Source of the DNA: Phyllostachys edulis
Taxonomy: Eukaryota; Streptophyta; Magnoliopsida; Poales; Poaceae
Assembly: GCA_036346405.1 (NCBI GenBank)
Contig: CM070562.1
Location: 71,691,482-71,755,481, forward strand
Direction of reading: 5' to 3'
DNA length: 64,000 nt
Below the pieces are notes generated by a model. It saw only the letters and a program-made list of their open reading frames with translations, had not been told where the DNA came from and ran no database searches. Of this stretch, positions 58,501 through 64,000 are shown in pieces; the first letter of the stretch is position 1, and each line of letters begins with the position of its first letter. The translations under genes and the position numbers were made by a program.

Positions 58501-60012
58501 CTCTTAGCTTGTAACTATCATTTTTGGTCGAGCCTTATCTGTCGTTCTGTGATCATACATGGCCGACTTCCATTATTGTGAACACACATCAATTAAGGTG
58601 CTGTGGAACATCCGGATTGGTTTGGCATGACTACGACCTTGGGTATTCTCCTAAGGGACTATTTGCTCATATGCAACAGTACCTTGATGATGCAAGATGC
58701 TGGCCAATTGAGCTTTAGTATGGTATGGTAGTTGAAGGAGAGGTATCTTAGTGAGATGCTAGGTATAATAGAAAATCATTACTCGATGGAACCTGCCCCA
58801 GTTGTGTTAGTACAATGAGTTGTCAGCCACTTAGCCCCCTAGTTTTTCAAGAAAGCAATGAGCTCGTCGGTTGGTCGCACACGGTCTTTTTTATTCCCCT
58901 GGCGCTGTGACGCTGCAAATTTCGTTTTTTTCTCTGTAGAATACCTGGCGCTGCAATCTCGTCTGGTTCTTGATTTGACCGTGCTAATGAGATTGGATCT
59001 TGGTCAATATATAACTTAGCAGTAATTATTTAATCTGTTCGAATAGTTAAAGACCAGAGTAGTTCAAAAATTATGAAACTACGATCCAAACTCGCGCGCT
59101 TTTGCTTTGCAGGTGACCTACTTCAAGTGCGGAGGCGTGGCCCTCGGCGTGGGCATGCAGCACCACGTCGCCGACGGCCTGTCCGGCCTGCACTTCATCA
59201 ACTCGTGGTCCGACCTCTGCCGCGGCGTCCCGATCGCCGTCATGCCATTCATTGACCGCACACTCCTCCGCGCCCGCGACCCGCCGACCCCGTCCCACCC
59301 GCACGTCGAGTACCAGCCCGCGCCGGCCATGCTGGCCTCGGAGCCGCAGGCCCTCACCGCCAAACCGGCGCCGCCGCCCACCGCCGTGGACATCTTCAGG
59401 CTCTCCCGCTCCGACCTCGGCCGCCTCCGCTCCCAGCTCCCCAAGGGCGAGGGCGCGCCACGGTTCAGCACGTACGCGGTGCTCGCAGCGCACGTGTGGC
59501 GGTGCGCGTCCCTGGCGCGTGGCCTGCCCGCCGAGCAGCCCACCAAGCTGTACTGCGCCACGGACGGGCGGCAGCGGCTGCAGCCGCCGCTCCCGAACGG
59601 CTACTTCGGCAACGTCATCTTCACTGCCACGCCGCTCGCCGAGGCCGGCAAGGTGACCGGCGCGCTGGCGGACGGCGCGTCCACGATCCAGGCGGCGCTG
59701 GACAGGATGGACAACGACTACTGCCGCTCAGCGCTGGACTACCTGGAGCTGCAGCCGGACCTGTCGGCGCTTGTCCGCGGCGCGCACACGTTCCGGTGCC
59801 CCAACCTCGGGCTCACCAGCTGGGTGCGCCTGCCGATCCACGACGCCGACTTCGGGTGGGGGCGGCCGGTGTTCATGGGCCCCGGCGGCATCGCGTACGA
59901 GGGGCTCGCTTTCGTGCTCCCCAGCGCCAGCGGCGACCGCAGCCTGTCGGTGGCCATCTCGCTGCAGGCCGAGCACATGGAGAAGTTCCGGAAGCTCATC
60001 TTCGACTTCTGA
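55541..60012 (+). CDS. HCT: Hydroxycinnamoyl-CoA:shikimate/quinate hydroxycinnamoyltransferase (BAHD family), two exons
   Basis: Exons 55541-55975 and 59113-60012 join in phase 0 (LLVLQ|VTYFK) to give 444 residues, the normal BAHD length. The catalytic HHVADG is at residues 162-167 (base H162, D166) and the structural DFGWG at 391-395. The N-terminal PRFHTPSVYFY has T36, S38 and Y40, which line the acyl site in sorghum HCT. R367 (in LVRG) and T380 (in LTSW) match the shikimate-contacting pair of HCTs. The protein moves a p-coumaroyl group from CoA to shikimate or quinate in the cytosol, an early step to G and S lignin. Splice sites are GT/AG. The start is fixed by an in-frame TAG directly before the ATG. 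Codons are strongly GC-ending, as in grass genes. A related HQT or agmatine-type BAHD is less likely given the overall sequence. The 3.1-kb intron is unusually long. Confidence 0.93.
56231..56379. mobile_element. Small MITE in the HCT intron
   Basis: TCTGACATTAAGAAGTAATG at the left end is mirrored by ATTTTATTGTAATGTCAGA at the right end, with the inverted arms extending to CACGG/CCGTG (about 26 bp). GATGCAAA flanks it at 56220-56227 and 56381-56388. ATGTCATAAC words repeat inside. The 149-bp length suits a MITE; the superfamily is not resolved. Confidence 0.65.
57785..58135. repeat. GGTCAGACCGCC inverted and direct repeats
   Basis: GGTCAGACCGCCAGCC, GGCGGTCGGACCACCG, GTCTGACCGCCCTGC and GGTCAGACCGCCGGCC occur at both ends of a 330-bp segment in the HCT intron. 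They may mark the ends of a degraded element. Confidence 0.45.
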
Positions 60013-62021
60013 AATGAAGAGCGTATACACGCACAAAGAAGCACTAGAGCAAAATTGAGGCAGGGTGATCTTACAGCTTGTTAGGACGCAGCAATGATTC
60101 TTTGATTCCACACACGCCTAGTTCCTGCACATGTACCCTTCCTGCCTGCCCCTTACGGCAGGACACATTTTGTACCATCTCATCAACCCGAACAATGGTA
60201 ATGATACATAATTAATAAGTTTATTGATATTTAAACTACCTGTTGACGCCAAAAATCAACACCAAATCTTGTCATCAACACTACCCTTGTGTCCTCTAGT
60301 TTTCGTACAGGAGAGTGGTAACTTTCACAACAGGGAGCAAAGATATCGATCGATCAAAGTACTCCCTCTTTGTTGTTTTCGTTCTTGAAACATGTAACAA
60401 GTACTGCACAAAGCACACTTTGTTGCGACATCTTTTTTGCGAGGAATCCTTTCATGTGACTCGAAGCGCGCGCACCACATGCGTGTCGTGGACAACGACG
60501 TAAGAACGACCGAGAGTTAGGCCGAATCCCAGTGCTCACCATGCTAGTCGGCATGGAATGCTTGTGGGAGCTCGCCGACTCTCCGAGACTTGAGAGAGGG
60601 TGAGAAGATGTGAACGAACACACTCGGTTGGTGTTTGGTCGCAAGTAGGTGAGCATGGGCTAATTTCTTCCACGTGGTCGAACACATACCGTGGCATGCC
60701 AAATGGGTGCAGGTGTGGAAGAGACCAAGGCTTCAGGCAAAAGGGAAGAACCGAAAAGAGCGTCTAATTCACGCAGCTAAACAAGCTGCTCATACAAGAC
60801 AGTATTTGCTAAGGTCGTTGCCTGCTTTGTTCAGGCAGGCGAAGTGATAGTCGTAGCCCAACCGCGTATCATGGTTATCATCGACCAAACGACGTCACCA
60901 AGGAGTGAGCAAGTTTCGCTAGGACAAGGTGAGCATGTACAATAGTACGATGTCAGTTGTCGGTAAACCTTGTTACGTAGGATACAAGATAATATAGAGT
61001 ATAGAGAATTGAACTGTATCTAATATAGTACTCAATTGTAACACGAGAAATAAAACGTATTATACATGGAGGAACTATCTATAGATACATATAGAAAATC
61101 AACCTGTACAAACCGTCTTTAACACTGTCTATAGATGACGTTGAGAAATATTATATACAACAATTATTTATACCATTCTACTTACCCTTAAGGGTTTAAG
61201 CCCATCCGACTTCTCCAGCCTGCACAACTACACAAGCATGGACCCTGCATCCGACTGGAGAGCCAACCCTGCATGAACCACAGTACAACTTTGTTCTGCC
61301 AACTAAATAGTATTTTGACCTAGTATCCTGCATCACTCGCTAGGCCATTCCGGAATTATCGCCAGTTTTACGATGGACAATGATAACCAAACAATCAACC
61401 CCGAATAAAACAGTGTAGTGGTCCCCTAAAAATTGCGTATGGGTATCTACCATAGTGATCTACTAGAAACCCACGCACGCCAATGACGCGCGGAGTTGCA
61501 AACATGCGATTATAATTAGGACAAAGAAGTTGTCAAAGATAGATTATATGCAACACCAGAAACGGTAATAAATGAATATAGCACTCACTTGTAATAGATA
61601 ACTTTCGAACACAACACATGGACGATAATCTTCTTAGGTTGTACAAGTAGTATAGAAGAATAGCATAAGATATGGGAATAGTACGTGGCTGCAAATATAA
61701 GTGAAAACATGCATACTTGATTACGGGCTTACACCACAAGAAGAGGTGCAACGATAACGGTAGATAAGAAATTCATATAAAAAAGAGCGCAAATGTTCTT
61801 CGATAGGAAATCAATAATATTACAGGAAAACGGAAAAAAGCCAACATGCCTGTCTTTCTCTTTTCCTAGGATTTTTTTATGCATATGGTTAGATGTATCA
61901 CTCTCAAAAAACAGAAATCTCACTCTCAAAAACTAAAACCAAGTCAGAAACTGAAACATTCATGAAATGTATATTTCTTGATCACTAAATACGAATGAAT
62001 ACAATAGAAGGTAAGTTTTAC
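60013..62021. other. HCT 3' flank and unassigned spacer
   Basis: The HCT 3' UTR probably ends near AATTAATAAG at 60208-60217. The rest is AT-rich with no gene, LTR or repeat I can name. Confidence 0.4.
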
Positions 62022-62149
62022 TTGGCCAAATCCTGCAAATAGCTCTTGAAGTTCCTCAACAGTCACATCAGGAGACAGGTTTAAGATGTAAATCCATGTA
62101 CTGTCACAAGTCTTATCATAGGTTGCATCACACTGCCTAACCTTTGTAG
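62022..62149 (-). CDS. Candidate exon with RRM-like segment
   Basis: On the minus strand the exon begins after TTTTTTCCCAG (AG at 62151-62150) and ends before GTAAAAC. It encodes a stretch with WIYILNLSPDVTVEELQELF, which has the RNP2-like beta strand and helix 1 of an RNA recognition motif. Only the first half of a domain is visible, so neighbouring exons would have to supply RNP1. It may belong with the candidate exons at 63612-63985. Gene family unknown. Confidence 0.4.
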
Positions 62150-63611
62150 CTGGGAAAAAACGGAGCTATTGTAACAATATTGACAGATGAGGAAACATGA
62201 TAAAATCATGGTTGTCATAGTTCCTAACTTTGGAGCATATAACAACCGATGAAAAAACAACAAAGGCAAAAGGTCATCACTTGCTTTGTTAGGTTGTGAA
62301 AGCTGGTCTAGGTAAGACAACAAGCAATATGGCTAGAAACTGTTATGGACAGAATGTATAGTTGTAGTAAATCTGATCCAATCTAAGATAAACTATGGTA
62401 GCTGAATAAACAAAATATACCGAAGCAGGTAGAGCAGATGTCGTATATTAACATGAGCGTAGCTAAGCATTGTTTGTCGAAGGTTTTAAAAGGGTAGTAT
62501 GTTGATGCTGCTGTGGAGTTGATAGGATAGGAAATATACATATTAAGATTACACAATGTTAAGCAAAGCAAATTATATGCTTTGATCTAGGCGAGTAGAC
62601 GACAAGCAAAATACACGTGCTTCATGCGACAAGCAAAATACACGTGCTTCATGCGACAAGCAAAACATACGTGCTTCATGCGACAAGCAAAACAGCCGGT
62701 TGGTATGATGACCTATTAGGAAAACAAAATACTGATCAGCTAGAAAAACGTGTGTATAGATGGGGCATTGAATAATTTGCACTGGAAAAATTATTAGAAC
62801 CACAATGTAATGCTAAATATTATATACCTGTTTTTATTTTATTTTTTCTCTTTACAGACAAGGTCTTTTTCGGCTGTATCCAGTGGGCTTTGTGGTCTGG
62901 AAAGTAGATGCGGTATGTAAGAAAGGAATACACACATGGCCAGCATATGGTAGAATGACATAATTTTTTCTATTGAATTAGTTGATAGTATCGTCAAACA
63001 GTGTGTAAAGGAAGTGTTTATTTGCAGAGATAGGACTGTTGTCATAGAGTGTGTGATAAAGAGTTGGTTTACAGGACATATTGATGTTTTGTTATTGTGC
63101 CTTAAAAAGTCCGATGGTTGACAGTGTTCATAGCACTGGTTATACAGCAGTGTGTATAGCCCTCTTTCATAATAATGATATACAGGAAAGGAATGTAAAA
63201 GGGAAGCTCTTGTAGATGGACAATCCTGTAGAGATGACTCGACGGTGGATTTTAAATGATACAATTTGTAAGTGGCAATGTTTTGTTGCTGTTAGGGAAA
63301 TATAATCTATAATGGGGTAGTACAAAGATGGGGTAGCACAAAGTAGAAGACTGTAGAGGACTGGGTAATACAACTGTGGGTATGGAAAGGGTGTTAAAAG
63401 AATCTATAGCTGAGTATAGTTGTTTTGAAAGATTTTTTGGGTGCTTTTATTGGCAGCTATTTGTGCAAAGCTATAATCCTGAGCATAGTAAGAGAGGGCA
63501 ACAAGATATTTCAATGGATTCTAAGTGAGCCAGAAGAAAACGATAATAGACAGGAATAATAAACTGTAAGGTAGTATGAATAGCGCTGTTTGTGGGCTGC
63601 TACCTGTTCCG
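62150..63611. other. Probable intron or spacer sequence
   Basis: AT-rich, no splice-bounded open frame that I trust. It contains the 27-bp tandem repeat. Confidence 0.35.
62598..62693 (-). repeat. 27-bp tandem repeat, about 3.5 units
   Basis: CGACAAGCAAAATACACGTG followed by CTTCATG repeats three times, then a partial unit. In one minus frame it reads FCLSHEAR-V/M. It probably lies in an intron of the candidate minus-strand gene. Confidence 0.85.
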
Positions 63612-63659
63612 AAGAGTGTCCAGTGGGTTGTCCTTGTCTTCTGATGCAGTCCTATTTTT
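63612..63659 (-). CDS. Candidate small exon
   Basis: Between acceptor AAAATAG and donor CAG|GTAGC the minus strand encodes DCIRRQGQPTGHSSEQ, in phase with the exon at 63899-63985. An alternative acceptor (CATCCAG, 63684) would bring a stop. Coding status is uncertain. Confidence 0.28.
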
Positions 63660-63898
63660 TTGAGGGGGCATCATACTGGATGTTTTATAAGCGAGGGATA
63701 GTTAGACAGCAGATAGTCTGAGCTTTGTTTTTCTAACTGTGGGCATACGTAGAACTTTGTAACGAAAAATTCCATTTTTTTGTGTGCGGTAACTTAATAT
63801 AACAAGTTTTTTTTTAATATATGGATATGGTACATGTGCATGGAACTACTGTACTGTCAGCAATGAAGCATGAGAGGAAAACACGGGGACATTGTTTA

Positions 63899-63985
63899 CC
63901 TCGGTAGAACCAGATGTTGCATCGAAAAGTCTTTTGCGAGTGAAAGTAGGCGTGGCACCTACATCCTTTGTGCTGCGAACAAAAC
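63899..63985 (-). CDS. Candidate exon of the same minus-strand gene
   Basis: Bounded by acceptor TTCGCAG and donor GAG|GTAAAC, it encodes TKDVGATPTFTRKRLFDATS and GSTE. The residue mix looks like real, possibly disordered, protein. I do not recognise the family. The gene would start beyond the right edge of the window. Confidence 0.35.
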
Positions 63986-64000
63986 ACAGCCGGTGTATTA

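Larger units (their letters stand above)
55976..59112 (+). other. HCT intron 1, 3137 bp, repeat-rich
   Basis: GT at 55976 and AG at 59111-59112. It contains a small inverted-repeat element (56231-56379), a pyrimidine-rich block (57240-57560) and GGTCAGACCG-type repeats (57790-58130). No coding sequence was recognised inside. Confidence 0.85.

Noticed and set aside
59071..60111. Several long open frames overlapping HCT exon 2 on both strands
   Set aside because: They are shadows of the GC-rich HCT coding sequence in other frames; only the 59113-60012 frame carries BAHD motifs and joins exon 1 in phase.

Overview
The window looks like nuclear DNA of a grass (Poaceae). The one clearly intact host gene has the very GC-rich codon use of grass genes and reads as a two-exon BAHD acyltransferase of the HCT type (hydroxycinnamoyl-CoA:shikimate/quinate transferase, lignin pathway) at 55541-60012. 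Almost everything to its left is nested transposable elements. Family names rest on motifs I recognise by eye; no database search was possible.

Layout. 1-1036: part of a large non-coding LTR-like element, here called family T (ends TGTAACATCCC ... TCACA). 1037-2729: unassigned, with one possible exon. 2730-3476: a solo Ty3/gypsy LTR with a perfect 5-bp target duplication. 3482-5589: unassigned, with a GC-rich minisatellite. 5590-10315: the 3' part of a related gypsy element (antisense gene, polypurine tract, broken 3' LTR). 10316-16593: a + strand family T element with a minus-strand one inside it. 16594-19559: another minus-strand T element carrying a 61-bp tandem array. 19560-27440: a decayed Copia element split by about 6 kb of inserts, including a 356-bp foldback element, a T element and a 1.26-kb CACTA-type element with a 33-bp satellite.

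27907-46301 is a complete 18.4-kb minus-strand Ty3/gypsy element of the Tat type, flanked by AGATT on both sides. It carries gag-pol on the minus strand and a multi-exon gene with its own TATA box on the + strand. A 5163-bp T element (TSD GTGGC) is inserted inside a codon-bearing exon of that antisense gene. 46628-54877 is an inverted-repeat DNA element that holds a Copia-type gag fragment, itself split by a 4.9-kb T element. The inverted-repeat element ends about 370 bp upstream of the HCT TATA box. Beyond HCT, 60013-64000 holds a few candidate exons of a minus-strand gene, one resembling an RNA recognition motif.

Two unexplained signals stand out. First, six independent T elements, otherwise very diverged and non-coding, share a string of short hairpins (CTCTGCAGAG, CTATTCGAATAG, GTCC..GGAC, GAGTAC..GTACTC). 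The stems change in a compensatory way between copies, which points to a conserved RNA or cruciform structure. Second, the gypsy element is peppered with GTCGTA..TACGAC inverted repeats in its LTRs, in the leader and introns of its antisense gene, and even in that gene's coding sequence.
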